Source of the DNA: Usnea hakonensis
Lineage: Eukaryota > Ascomycota > Lecanoromycetes > Lecanorales > Parmeliaceae
Direction of reading: 5' to 3'
Length of the DNA: 64,000 bases
Assembly: GCA_013423325.1 (NCBI GenBank)
Contig: BLJB01000181.1
Coordinates: forward strand, 1-64,000
Positions 33,889 to 45,342 of the stretch are shown piece after piece; position 1 is the stretch's first letter, and the number at the start of each line of letters is the position of its first letter. A model generated the notes under the pieces. That model searched no databases. It saw only the letters and a list, made by a program, of their open reading frames with translations, and had not been told where the DNA came from. The position numbers were made by a program, and so were the translations under genes.

Positions 33889-35375
33889 ATGGCGCCTTCA
33901 AGTGGGCACCTTCTTGTTCCGAAGGTCTTACGAATTATCAAGTATACTCTCACCATCTGAGTACAAGTCACCAAGTAATGCTAATGCCTGAACTCTACAG
34001 ATTCGCCATCGACAAGACCTCGTCCACAATCCGCGCAAAATTCTCTCAATCAAGCCCTCGAAGCAATGCTTCACTTCAACCTATCCGCATTTATGCCCAG
34101 AATCAGCCTATCCACCCTCTAGCCTACCTGAAACAATCACGTTCCCAAACTAACAACCGCTGGTTCTCAACCACCGCTCGTACTTTCACTACCTCGGCCG
34201 GCAAAGCCAATACCGGCAACAAATATGACCGTTCATCCTTTCCAATATCGAAAGTGAGCAAGACACTTTCTCAGCGCGGCTCTGCGCCTTTCGCATCAAC
34301 ACTTCGACCCAATCTGACAGGCGGAACACTACCACGCTCTGCAGGCGGCTATAGTCTTGGTGGGGCAGGGAAAGGAGCCAGACACTTCAGTCATATATCC
34401 AGTGCCCAGGCTCAAGTGGTCCATAACGTTTCCGCTGGTATCCGAGCCTTCTTCATCGGCGGTGGAAAGGCGAGATTCGATGGTGTCAACCCTGTCACAG
34501 GAGAGAAACGTTTTCGCTCCATTTCTGTTACCGAAGATGCTGTCTACACGCAATGGGAATCACCCATGTCGTCTTGCGCAAAGGGAACAAACCTCGAATT
34601 CAAAATCAGCCCCACCATCACATCCCTCTTGCCCTCTTTCTCTACGGACAAGCCAGGCTCTGATAAGACATCCCTCAACGACGTAGATCTCCTCTCGTCT
34701 CTGACGTCAGACTTCGCCCGTGCGATTCAGGACCTCAGTCTCACCCTCCTCGACATCCGCGCTCTCTCTACATTTGGCGATTTACCTATTTCCCTTGCCC
34801 ATACCCCCACAGGACCGATCCTGAGCGTACGCTTTCCAGGCTGCGACGCAGATCTCGTGTCCCGCCTCTGCGATGAAGTCGGCGTCAGACGTGGTGTTGT
34901 GGTCGAAGATGAAGGCTGGCATACTGCACACGTCGAGAAACCAGGGCAAGCGGAGAAAGATGTGGAAATGGCCCTCCTCTTCCCCTTTGCGCCAAACGGG
35001 GCACCCTCCCTATCCAGTGAGGGAGGCGCATACTTCTCCCCCAATCTCGTCCATCAAGAACGACAGCCAGAGAGACTGGATTGGCGTCACATGATGTCGC
35101 CATCTCAGCGCTCGCGATACACGGCGGAGTCTTTACACGACGACGGTAGCGTCGAGGGCATGACGCTCACGTCGCCGAACCTGCACGCCCATTCGCCAAT
35201 GTCGGGGTACGAGAGTCTAGTAGAGAGCGATTTTGCATCGGAGGATCCATACTTGAATACTACATCTCCGGTGAAAGCTACTGTTCCGCACCGGGCGAGA
35301 GCGGAAAGTGGGGACTATGAGGGGCTGGAGGGGATATACCGATTTCTGCAGGTCTGTGAGGAGGCGAGGCGGTAG
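33889..35375 (+). CDS. conserved protein with mitochondrial-presequence-like N-terminus
   Basis: Unrecognised function. Exons 33889-33941 and 34001-35375 (59-nt intron) give 475 residues; exon 1 adds MAPSSGHLLVPKVLRIIK, which reads smoothly into FAIDKTSSTIRAKF. The first ~85 residues are rich in Ser, Arg and Gln with almost no acidic residues and contain RWFSTTARTFTT, which looks like a mitochondrial targeting sequence (inference). The best conserved-looking block is about 145-340, starting with RHFSHISSAQAQVVHNVSAGIRAFF. I recall fungal homologues carrying the database name 'casein kinase II beta 2 subunit', but no zinc-ribbon or other CK2-beta feature is present, so that name should not be relied on. 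Codons shift from C-ending to G-ending toward the 3' end. Confidence 0.7.
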
Positions 35376-35926
35376 GGTGGAATGCAAGAGGCTTTTTGAG
35401 AGCATCTGTAGGGGAGGAGGGCTTTGGGATCATCAATTTATGGGCACAGATTGGACTCGGGCTGATATGGAAAGGGCAAGGCTGGTAGCAGGAAACGTCC
35501 TGGGCGTGGGTTTCTAGAATTCATCGGTAGCCTACAAACAGACATGAAGCTCGCTTTTCTCAAAGCGATGAATGATACTTCTTGCATCCATCCATCCTTC
35601 CATCCTCTTGGCTCTACCATCCAAGCATTCAAGTTCTTTCTACCTGCCTGTTGGGACTCGAAAGACTCGCTCACTCGATCCAAATGGTATGGAGCTGTAT
35701 ATCTATCTCATCGACTCGAGTCGAGGCAAGTCGAGTGCGGGGCATATTTGCATCATGTTCGGAATACAACTCAGTGGTGTTCGCTTTTCCTACCTCCCCC
35801 CCCCCAACCCCCCCTGTTGTTAGTTCTTTATCTGTTGGGTTTTTTTGGGGGGGGGGGGGGAGTTTGGTGCATCTAGATCTAGTATTACGTACTTGTCTGT
35901 CCCTTTGATAATTTGATTTCGTCGAA

Positions 35927-36043
35927 GCGAGAAGGGGGGGAAGGAGGGGGGGGGAGAGGGAGGGAGAAGGAGAGGGAGGGAGAGAGAGAGAGAGGGAGAG
36001 AGGGAGAGGGAGAGGGAGAGGGAGAGGGAAAGATAGGGGGGGG
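35927..36043. repeat. polypurine tract (GGGAGA/GAGAGA-type)
   Basis: Over 110 bases are almost only A and G on the plus strand, with GAGAGA and GGGAGA repeats and runs of seven to nine G. Such mirror-like polypurine tracts can form triplex or quadruplex DNA. It lies about 550 bases after the stop codon of the gene to the left. Confidence 0.85.
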
Positions 36044-36184
36044 CCGTTATACGCACCAGACTGTTAAGAATATATGATGGAAACCTCCTTTTTGGTTTTT
36101 TTTTTGTGGTTTTTTGTTGATTTTTTGGGAAGGACGGGGGCTTTTCGCGGCTTGCAGATAGATAGGTAGACGGACGGAGTGTGT

Positions 36185-36240
36185 ATTTCCCTCCCCTTTT
36201 TTTCCCCCTCTTCCTTCCCTCTTTCTTTCCTTCCTTCCCG
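36185..36240. repeat. polypyrimidine tract (CCTTT/TTCC-type)
   Basis: Roughly 55 bases of C and T only, with TTCC repeats, about 140 bases after the polypurine tract. The two are roughly complementary in composition, so a single strand could pair with itself imperfectly over this interval. Confidence 0.8.
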
Positions 36241-38534
36241 CCTGCCAGAGTGACTGAGCATACAATACCCGCACACACAGCACACACATCCACCAATTCA
36301 CCGATCCATCCCGGTCCCCTCCCATCCCCAACCCCATGCCCCTCACCCATCAATATCAAAGTTGGATATCCCCAACGGGAATAAAAAAACCTTTTCCCCC
36401 CTTCCAAGAGATCCATTGTTTCTGCGGGACAAGAAGGAAGAAACCCTTTTCCCACTTTCATCTATGCGAAAAGAGAAAAGAGAAAATGCATGCAACTGCA
36501 TCTTTCTCTCAACAAAAAAAAAAAGGGAGGGAAAGCTTGCCTTGTCATAGTAATCAAATAAGCTTCTCTCCGGTAAAGTAGGTATTTTCTTTTCTTCCGT
36601 CCTGTCGTATCCGATCCTTACGTGTGTACTGTGCGGCTGCGGGCGACGCCTGCGGGCAAAAGCAGAGTTCTACGTACGCAGTACCTTAGCGTTCCTCGCT
36701 GCTTTTTTTTTCTGGAAAGTTCAAGGTTCAAGAGTTTATTTTATTTATAGAACATTTTTTCTCGGGATGATTGGGCGATGAGAGGCGACATTGTGCGGGA
36801 CTCATGTACCTAGAGGAAAAGGGAAGACCCGGGGGGGGGAGAATTGGGGAATGGGAATGCGGGACGCGTATGGGAAATTCGGTGTGAAGTGAGAATGGAA
36901 GAATATTCCAGATTGACAACCGGGGCTTTTTGACTCAGGCATATGTACGAATATAACATATCAATAGCTTTTGGGTTTTTTGGCATCCCTGCTTTGGTAC
37001 AAGCTACCATGTCATAGATTGGAGAAGTTGTAAATGGTCAATTGTCTTGCGCTTTCACTGCCTTTCTTGGCGTCGTGTGTGGATGATGGTGAAGAGCCAA
37101 AGACTTCACCGACGTCTCTGCAAGCCATATCTGCGTTTCCCCTTGATCGTTTGGGTTGCGTCGGGGTGTTCGTCGATTCACAAAAGTAGCGGCTGGTATC
37201 TGATTCTGTTGGGACATTTCTCGCTTAGCCCGGGTTCCCTTTTCTATGAAGAGACAGCCGCGGGCAGGCATTATTGTCGGTCTTGCGCCGTCGTCTCCGA
37301 CTCGTGAATCGGGGGATATATACGGCCTCCTTGTCCGGCTGACGGGCATACGCGAGTCGAGGAACTCCGAAAGTATGCTGTAAGAGGCAAGTGAGGTCAG
37401 TGATAGGAAAAGAGCGGTCGAGAGAAGCAGAGGGTAGGTAAAAGCGCTTGGCATTAAGCGAGATGGGAATGGAAGCTAAGCAGAATAGAAAGTAAATAAT
37501 GAAGCGGGGGAAAGCAGGGCGCGCATATCAGCTTGAATTCTGGGAGGAGTGGAATTGCGCCGATAGAGGACAGATTGTGCGCATTGGTGTGAAGCCTGGC
37601 AAAAGGCAGGGATGGTGAAAAAGCAACTTGAAGAGCAGCAAGAATAATAGGAAATGGAGAAGTGTTGGGACGATGTAAAGGAGGGCGGGGTAAGTGGGAA
37701 AAAAAGGGTCATGTGGTGGTTGAAGACGGAGCGTGGGATGAGAGATGATTGTTGCTGATGATCGTTGCTGATATGAGTTTGACAGCTCGGAATGGAAAGT
37801 GGCGATAGGAGAGAGAGGACAAAGGAGGAAGTGATACCTAGGTTGCAAAGTTTTGCTGAGTAGAAATAGACTGGATACCCGTTATTCCCGTTAAGTTTGG
37901 AAACACGAGGGGTTAAGGTTGAAACGTGCATGGTGGGAGCGCGCTGTTTGGAGCGCCTGCCGAGCCCTGCAGCAAATCCCAAAGGTACTCTATACACAAC
38001 ATCAGATCCAAGACCGGGGGCCTAAGCTTGGCGATTACTTCACCAGATCGTGGCGTAATGCATCACTCTGATTCGTGTTATTTTTAAAATCAAAAGATGC
38101 AGCGCGTTCGAAATGCTCTAGTCAAAGAGAGGAGTTGATGGAGCTGAGGGCATCCTGTCGATCTGTGCAGGATCCTGCTGATTATTCCTGGATCTAATCA
38201 AGCGGCATCCTGCGGATCGCTGCAGCATGCATGTCTCCGTATCGAAAAGAAAAAAAAACAATATGCCTAGCGCTCGAGCGTTTTTGATAATCAAAAATGG
38301 TGCTTCATGGGTGGTAAATGCACGCGCCGCATTGATAAGAGTGTAAAGTCGAAGAAAGTTTTGCTGCATATGCAACAACTCTCTCGGCCCGACGTCCAAT
38401 AATTTTGCAGTTTATGGAACGCGGAGGTACACCGCTGCCAAGTTATCCAAATCAGCTCTCACGTAAAATTTTGGCAGTATATGTATATGCAATTTTTGCT
38501 ACTTGGCTAGCCAAGCAGCTCCGATGAGTGATGA

Positions 38535-39737
38535 TTAATCGGACATCCACGCAGCGACACGATTAGTACCGAATCTGGCGGCAAATCGAAGACCTGTGCC
38601 CCCCATGGGAAAGTAGCTAACAAGATACCATACAAGCGACACTAGCTGTATAATAATCGAAAGGAGTGTGAGGATTGTGTTGTGAAGCTGTCATGTGAAC
38701 CAGCAGTCAGCAGATCAGTCCTGCACAAGGCTGGAATGAAGGCGTCAATGTACGAAATATCGTCGCAGGCAGATTAGACGAGCAGCGAGCTGATGGATCA
38801 AAGGAAAGAAGGAGTAAGACGTACTTTGATGGCAAAAAACAAAGTCAGTGCGATCGAACCAAAGTACGCAGCAGTAAAAGGCAGCCGCGAGCCTGAGATA
38901 AGATGCTTGGCGTATGTTACTGGGCCCATCAATACTGCCCATGAAGCCAAGAATAGCACGGATCCAAAGGACCACCTACGTAGATGGTATTAGGTTAGCT
39001 CCAAGAACTCGTATTGGAACGACAACCAAGAGTCATCCATTGAATCATTGAATAGGCAGTCGAGACAAAATGGGGGCTCGGCTGCCTCTCCCGAGCTGGA
39101 GCCTCATGCGCCTTGCTCCAGGGTTTTGGTATGAGGGTGGGAAGATGGTGGCGCGGGTACGCGTCGTTATCCTGCCAATTCGAGTAATGAACAGGGGATA
39201 CGAACAATATTGCGAACTTTCGGGGCACTGGCCATAGAATTGGAAATAAGGCGAAACAAAGGACAAAGCAAGCCAAGGCAGCTACATTGCAAGCCCCAAA
39301 GACGAGTAGGCGATCCCACCTACTCACTAATGCAAGATAGGAAGTGTCAGCAAGGTATGGATCTGCGCTGAACCAAAGGGAAAGTACGAGGAGGAAAGAA
39401 GAGCGGTAGAGTGCATGATCCTATGCATGTGATGGTAACGGCTGCACGGGAAGCTTTGGTCTTATCACAAGCGCCTTTCGCTAGGCTCGAAGAGGGGCCA
39501 TGTAGACTCACAGGCGAAGAAACCTTCTTCCTCTTCTCTTCGGCTGGGAGCAGGCAACGGAGCACCTGGACCTTCGTTATGAGTGGGTAGCCGAACATAG
39601 CCTGCATTGCTGAAAGGGTTGAGGGACTGTAGCTTGGACAGAATTGGGGTGGAGGAGGAGGTTGTGACTGGCATGTCCGGGTCTCGTCGAGACCAGCCCA
39701 TGGAATTCATCGAGTCTCGAAAAGATGTCGACGCCAT
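38535..39737 (-). CDS. SFT2: SFT2-domain Golgi vesicle-transport membrane protein
   Basis: Tetraspanning membrane protein of the Got1/Sft2 family, acting in endosome-to-Golgi vesicle fusion. Four exons, 39737-39512, 39326-39206, 38975-38825 and 38687-38535, give 216 residues, the normal size. The first ATG gives MASTSFRDSMNSMGWSRRD, the standard N-terminus, followed by LNPFSNAGYVRLP and APLPAPSRREEEEGFFA. Splicing restores FFALSRWDRLLVFGACN (TM1 follows), then KFAILWSFGSVLFLASW (TM2), GPVTYAKHLISGSRLPFT, SIALTLFFAIKLHNTIL (TM3) and LVSLVWYLVSYFPMGGTGL (TM4), all family hallmarks. Introns of 185, 230 and 137 nt are long for this window, and no single exon is long enough to stand out alone, so this gene is easily missed. 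Confidence 0.93.
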
Positions 39738-42700
39738 GAGATATGGAGCTAGACGATCTGCTTGGTAGTGTCGGCTGGCCGCCTTTTCCGAGCTTCCCTG
39801 TAATATAAAATGCACCAGGGCAAGCTTAAAAGTCTGAAGTCAAAAAATGGACTCGATTGCTACCGTATCTATTATTACGGATTATGGTTCGTTCTTTTTT
39901 TTCCGGGAGTAGAGCAGAAAAAACCGGAAGGATTGCCTAGAGTAAGAATGGGTGATAGGTCAGGCTTCCAAGTTGGAGTTGTAGCTAAGGAAGGTAATGC
40001 ACGTTGGACCGTGGGGAAGGTAACGCGCGACGGGAACGGAAGATTTCATGCAGAAGTAGCAGGTCGTAGCAGGTGATCGTCCTGTGGGGTAAAGAAACTT
40101 GATTAAATGAGTTGAATTAGGTATGAGAAGGCTCGCGAGTAGGACGCGGAGGGCGCAAGTTGCTCCAATGATCTGTCGATGCGCGAGAAGGGGGGCAGTC
40201 TAAGATAGGTCAAAGACACATTAGTGTCGCTATGCAAGCTTGTGACGCGAGACCCTGATTCTCTTCAAGAGAGAGGATTGGTGTATAGAGGGAAAGTAAA
40301 GGGGGGGGGAAAGAAAGTTGTGTCTTTGTCTTGGAGCTTCTGAAAAGAAAGATGGAAAAGAGGGGGTGTCCGTGAAGAAAGTATTCGAAGCTAAGAAAAA
40401 GAAAAAGAAGGAGGGTGTGTGGCTAGTCGGTGAAACTTGATTGGGGCGTCGGATAGAGCAGGGAAGTTATCGTTATCGATGACAGTAAAGTACTTATTTT
40501 ATACCAGACGTACCTTGGACTACACCCTGGTACTTTATTTAATGACCACCTGTTTTCATTTTCATCAACCGTACGAGACCGAGAAGCATTCCATTCAGGA
40601 TCAAGGATGATCGGATGAAAGACGCGAACAAAGAGGGTGTGAAATCAGTAAATACTTTATCATGAGATGGGACCGGTGGTGGTTTTGACATCAGATGGAT
40701 AGACTGATGCCTACGAGGGTGGTATACCCGGAGTATAATAATAATAATTATTGAAATGTAGGGCAAGAAAATCCAATCCAAAATGAATTACGAGTAGGTA
40801 TCCGAACTCGATGATCAACAAGATTACGAGTACTTTATTTAAGTTATGTATTTAAAAGTTGATTAATTATCCATTAATAAGGTCGGTACTCTTTATCCTC
40901 CGACCTACAGGCTACGGGTCTGAGCTTCTTATTTTCTTATTAGTTCTTATTTCTTACCTTAGCCTTCTTTGGTTGAAAACAGCTAAACTCGATTGGCTTA
41001 GGGTATATGCATCAGCAATCATCACCGCCACACCTTGTTCTCTCCCCTCCATCATAAATATTTTGTCAAAGGGCATAAATTACGATGATGATAATAATAA
41101 TAACTAGGTAAGAACTAAAAGGTAAAAAGTACTTTTTGAAGTAAGTAGGCACGTTCGTATTACGGTTTCCCGTTTTCTTTTTTCCCACCTTTTCACCGGT
41201 GGGACATGGTCCCTTTTATCATTTGGTGCAAGTCAAGTATCAAATACATAGCTATCTACATTCTACACTCTACCCTCTACATTCCCGCCTAAAACGATTC
41301 CGTGACTCATATTGGTCAGGAGTCCAATGGTCTTAAATAATCATGATCCCATGCAAGTGTGGCGCTGCGACTCGTAGTCCTCACCTTTTGTAACAAATGC
41401 TCCCAGTTTCTAAAGTGAATCAAGTGAATCAAGTGAAATCATGAATGATCAACGAATGAGCAGCTGCCTCGATAGCATTTGATCGATCCCCCCCATCCTT
41501 TGATCTTGTCGTTTGACATATATTCCCGTCGACCCTGCAGTTCTTGCCGTGCGCTTTTCATCATTCTACATCAGCTCCCGTCTATAGTCCACCACTGCAA
41601 GAAAGAAAGAAAGGAAACAAGAAAAAACGCCAATCCAGACGAAATCCAAAATTAAGGAAAGAAAATAAAGGGAGAAAAAAAATATAAACCAGGCTACCCT
41701 ACCTTACCTTACCTTACCTACTTTACCTTACCCTTACCCTTACCTTACCGGTCGGAGAAGTGAGCGCGCAGCTCAGCCCCACCAATAGAGCCAGAGCCAG
41801 AGCCAGGCAAACACCCACACCACACAACAACCATACACATACACACAACCAGTCAACCACACGTACACGCAACAAGACACCCCCGCCTAAAAGTCTTGGC
41901 TTGGGCCTGCGCAACCCTCTTGGATCTCATATCCTCACCCAAGCCTCAAAGCCTCCAATAGATCTTCCTCATCCATCTTACATCTTACCATCAGACATCA
42001 CCTATCATATCCTTCTATTATTATTTCATCATTCTTACCTGGTCAAAGCTTTCCTCGACACTTCTTGTCATCCGTCCGTTGTTCGTACCACCAGGATTCC
42101 ATCAAAGCTCAACAGTGCCCCACGCATTCCAAAGCGCTTGGCGTCATCGTACTTTCGGGCCTAGCGCGGATCCATCCGAGAGCGCAAGCGAATTATCTTT
42201 GATACACCGCAACGAATCATCTCTTCTACTTCTTCCTTACAACACTCACCGCCCTCCTCCCCTCTCCAAATCCCTTGTCGCTTTCTCAACAGAGGGCTAC
42301 AACTTCATCACCCCAGACGTTGCTGTCGCCCGAGTCCGTTAGGGCGCCCCAAGAGCCCGTGCGGGCCCGTTCCCCCAGCTTACACCGCTTCTCGGTACCT
42401 GGCGGGTCCAGTGTAACGGGCTTCTCCATCAACACTGCTCGCTACAATCGTTTAAAGATTGCATCACAGAACCGACCCATCTTCCGGCAAACCATACACA
42501 CCCGATTGAGCAACAGTCGTCTTGTTGGCCCTTGATCCCCAGCCGCAATTCCATCCGGTACGTGTTTCCCGCTGTCTTGTTTGCTCGTTCATGCTTGTTG
42601 CGTGGTCTTCCCAGCTTTGCCAATGGTCATATCATTCCCGTTCCGTGCAGACAATCATGCCAGCGTGAGCAGGCATGAAATGAGCGGCTGCTGCGTCTCT

Positions 42701-43590
42701 GCGCTCTATGAAGCACGCAAGGTCTCTTCTTTCGCTACTCGGCCACAAAGAAGCTTCACGGGTGGATCGTTTAACAATTTGTCTGCCAAACGCTCAAGGT
42801 TTCAACCTACATCTACACGTTCAGATGGTCATATTGTTATCCATTGCGCAGCCGCTTCCTTCTCATTTGCCTTGCCGGAGAGAAAAGGTGTTCGATTTGC
42901 TGACTACTAGCTATCAGTTTCCAAGCTCCCTCCACCATAACACCGATACTCTACTCCACCAAGTTCCCACCTGTAACAGAAACAGCGCTCAAGGAAAAGC
43001 TCGACGTGCTTCGCAAAAAGTCAGTCTTCAATTACACTAGCCTCTGCTTCCCACAGACTTCTACATGCGGGTCATCTAGTATATCCATCATGGACCACTG
43101 GTCTTTGTGTGTCATGCGTCAGGCATCAGTGCTTTCCTGTGTTGAGAGAAATCCGTGTTCAAGAAATGCGCTAACGCTATTTCGTTTACAGACGGTCCGA
43201 ATAAGAGGCTTGTAAGCAAGTGAATTTCCTTCTCGAAAGGATATTTGCACATTACACTTCGAATAATTTTCGAAGCGGTCTACGAGAACGCGGCCGCTAT
43301 AATTGCAGCATCGCTGCCAATCAACTATCGGCAGAGATTTCCACCTTCCGCCTTCGGCAAGGTCACCTCCGCACACCGTCCACGGGACGGGCCTGGGATC
43401 ATCGAATCGAAAGCACACCAAGAGCATCCATTTGTCTGCAGAGCTCCTCATAGGCACTTTCCCCATCTTTTGTGAGAGATTATTGTCATGCCAGTAGCTT
43501 GTAAGTGTTCTACATGTTCCAGATCTGCGGAGAACTAGCACATTATTCAGGCATAAATTTCCTTGGGCAAAGTACATACTTCTCCCAATC
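39738..43590. other. 3.9 kb region: SFT2 promoter and long leader of the bHLH gene
   Basis: No supported gene. The left part is the SFT2 promoter. From about 41.2 kb the plus strand is pyrimidine-rich and has many short ATG frames, for example 41760-42164, consistent with a very long 5' leader or a leader with introns. GTAAGT-type donors occur (for example at 43501), so one or more upstream non-coding exons are possible. A TTACC array is listed separately. Confidence 0.45.
41693..41750. repeat. TTACC / TTACCC tandem array
   Basis: About ten copies of CTTAC or CCTTAC, including two TTACCC-like units. It resembles a short interstitial telomere-like or simple repeat within the putative leader of the bHLH gene. 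Confidence 0.8.
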
Positions 43591-45342
43591 ATGGCAATTG
43601 CTTACGTGGCGCCTCTTATAGCTGAGAAGACTTTGGACTTTCAATATTCCCTTCCAATGACGAGAAAGGAAAAAGCAAAATACGACACTCTTCCAGATAC
43701 AACTTTGGACGACGACTTGGACTTTTTCAATAGTGGTATGGCTGGTACGGGCAATTCCAGCCCATTTATTAAAGACGAGCCAGAGGACTTCAACTTTCTC
43801 TCGCACAACTTCACGTCGAACCAGCGGAGCCAGAATATGACCTTTGGACAGCAATTTGGCCAAGGTTCCACGGGCAACATTAATCCTTCAGATCTCGCAA
43901 TGTCTAATGGTACCTATGGCCAGTACGGCTCCAGTTCTCAACAAAACATGTCAAACAGTATGACTCTGGCCCATTCAGGAATTGGTGATGATGAGCTTCT
44001 GGACCTAGATCTCAATGACACGTCAAATCACCATAATCTTCACAATGGCCAGTATGCATTTGGAGGCCAAGGCAACCTGCAAAACTTCTACGCAGGCCCA
44101 AGTAATCCAGGATCCATAAACACGAATGGCCATGGCCATATGAACCAGATGTACTCCAGTACTCCTGATGGGGGTCCGATCCACAGTCCATTCACACATG
44201 ATAACTTCAACTACGCTCAATTCGCCCAGCTGCAGTCACAACATATGCGCCCAAACGCGGTCAATACCAACAATTACAACCATGGTCAGTCTGGTTCTTA
44301 CGTGAGCCAGCCGATGAACCGACAGACGTCAGACTCAAGGAGCCCAATGACACCAAAGACCCCAGGTGGGGACCACCTGGACCATACACATTTGGGTACC
44401 CCTGAGTCTGGAAGCCTGCCAGCGCAGCCTTTGAATTACAATCGGAAGAGTCTCACAGGCAACTATGATAGCACGCCTGGCAGCCTCCCATCGTACAACC
44501 TTGATTCACCAATGTCTTCTCCAAGTCATCCTGCAAGCCATGCTCAGATTTCCGAGGTCTTGAAGTCTGGCAAGCATGCTTCACTACCGGCAAAGGTTGA
44601 GAATGGCCATCACCCGGCCCCCGCTTATCAGAGCCAAGAAGCCAAACGCCGTCGTCGTCGCGAATCCCACAATATGGTGGAGCGTCGCCGCCGTGATAAC
44701 ATCAATGAGAAGATCCAGGAGCTTTCCCATCTAGTTCCCATGCATCGCCTCGAGGACGAAAAGGTTCGCAAGCACCTACTGAACAACTCGCCTCTCTCAC
44801 CCACTCTCACTGCCATCGGCCGAAGCCCACCGCAAGCAACATCGTTGCTTGCAGGAGGTGGTCGTCGTGCCACGGGTGGTGGCAGCATATCCATGGGCAT
44901 TCCACCAGAAGAGAAGGACAAAGGTCCCAACAAAGGCGACATCCTTAACGGAGCCGTTAGTTGGACTCGTGATCTCATGTGGGCGCTGCATAACAAAATA
45001 CAACAAGAACAGGAGCTTGCGGATTTGATCGCACAACTTGGAGGCCAATTCCCTTTCTCCCAGTCAGATGACGACAGGCGTATGCGCACTGAGCTCATGA
45101 ACGCCATCCATGAGAACGACCCAAACTCCTTTTCTTACACTCGCACGGCTGGAAGTGGGCTTAGAGTGCCAAACCACACCAACACAGCTGGTGACCCACT
45201 TGACCCAGCCGCTATGGGCACTCTGAGTCCTCAGAGTCTAAGCCCTGGTCAGCAGTCAGGAGGTGCCGACCACGGCCACCCACAATACTGGGCCAACCCG
45301 TCTTTCAAGGAAGAGGATGAGTACGGGATGGAGATGAATTGA
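43591..45342 (+). CDS. bHLH transcription factor with long-loop helix-loop-helix domain
   Basis: Single-exon gene of 583 residues. The N-terminal half is Gln/Asn/Ser/Gly-rich with an acidic start (TTLDDDLDFF, IKDEPEDF). The basic region begins at residue ~352; His360, Glu364 and Arg368 are the E-box contact residues in ESHNMVERRRRDNINEK. Helix 1 ends near LVPMH. The loop is about 60 residues, Ser/Pro/Gly-rich, before helix 2 at ~448 (KGDILNGAVSWTRDLM), which runs into a coil (KIQQEQELADLIAQL). The same layout occurs in fungal proteins some databases call 'GlcD gamma' HLH factors, and the basic part resembles Rtg3/TFEB-type proteins. The start is uncertain: MTRKEKAKYD at residue 23 is an alternative, and an upstream exon is possible. 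Confidence 0.85.
   Translation: MAIAYVAPLIAEKTLDFQYSLPMTRKEKAKYDTLPDTTLDDDLDFFNSGMAGTGNSSPFIKDEPEDFNFLSHNFTSNQRSQNMTFGQQFGQGSTGNINPSDLAMSNGTYGQYGSSSQQNMSNSMTLAHSGIGDDELLDLDLNDTSNHHNLHNGQYAFGGQGNLQNFYAGPSNPGSINTNGHGHMNQMYSSTPDGGPIHSPFTHDNFNYAQFAQLQSQHMRPNAVNTNNYNHGQSGSYVSQPMNRQTSDSRSPMTPKTPGGDHLDHTHLGTPESGSLPAQPLNYNRKSLTGNYDSTPGSLPSYNLDSPMSSPSHPASHAQISEVLKSGKHASLPAKVENGHHPAPAYQSQEAKRRRRRESHNMVERRRRDNINEKIQELSHLVPMHRLEDEKVRKHLLNNSPLSPTLTAIGRSPPQATSLLAGGGRRATGGGSISMGIPPEEKDKGPNKGDILNGAVSWTRDLMWALHNKIQQEQELADLIAQLGGQFPFSQSDDDRRMRTELMNAIHENDPNSFSYTRTAGSGLRVPNHTNTAGDPLDPAAMGTLSPQSLSPGQQSGGADHGHPQYWANPSFKEEDEYGMEMN

Larger units (their letters stand above)
35376..38534. other. 3.2 kb gene-poor region with homopolymer and polypurine tracts
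   Basis: No supported gene. It holds C-runs and G-runs of over ten bases (about 35795-35861), a long polypurine tract and a pyrimidine tract (listed separately), and several homopolymer T or A runs. Minus-strand frames at 37038-37454 and 37476-37997 lack domains and mainly reflect composition. The right end is the 3' flank of SFT2. Confidence 0.5.

Noticed and set aside
35820..36461. 213-codon minus-strand frame
   Set aside because: Made from polypurine and homopolymer tracts, giving Ser/Leu repeats; not a protein signature.
37038..37997. Two adjacent minus-strand frames (138 and 173 codons)
   Set aside because: The first has a signal-like hydrophobic start, but neither has conserved motifs and no splice joins them convincingly.
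41760..42910. Series of plus-strand frames before the bHLH gene
   Set aside because: Pyrimidine-rich Pro/Ser/Thr/His peptides in overlapping phases; more likely leader with upstream ORFs.
43488..43600. Upstream exon (ATG CCA GTA GCT with GTAAGT donor) for the bHLH gene
   Set aside because: The best acceptor leads into a stop in that phase, so the join cannot be supported without transcripts.
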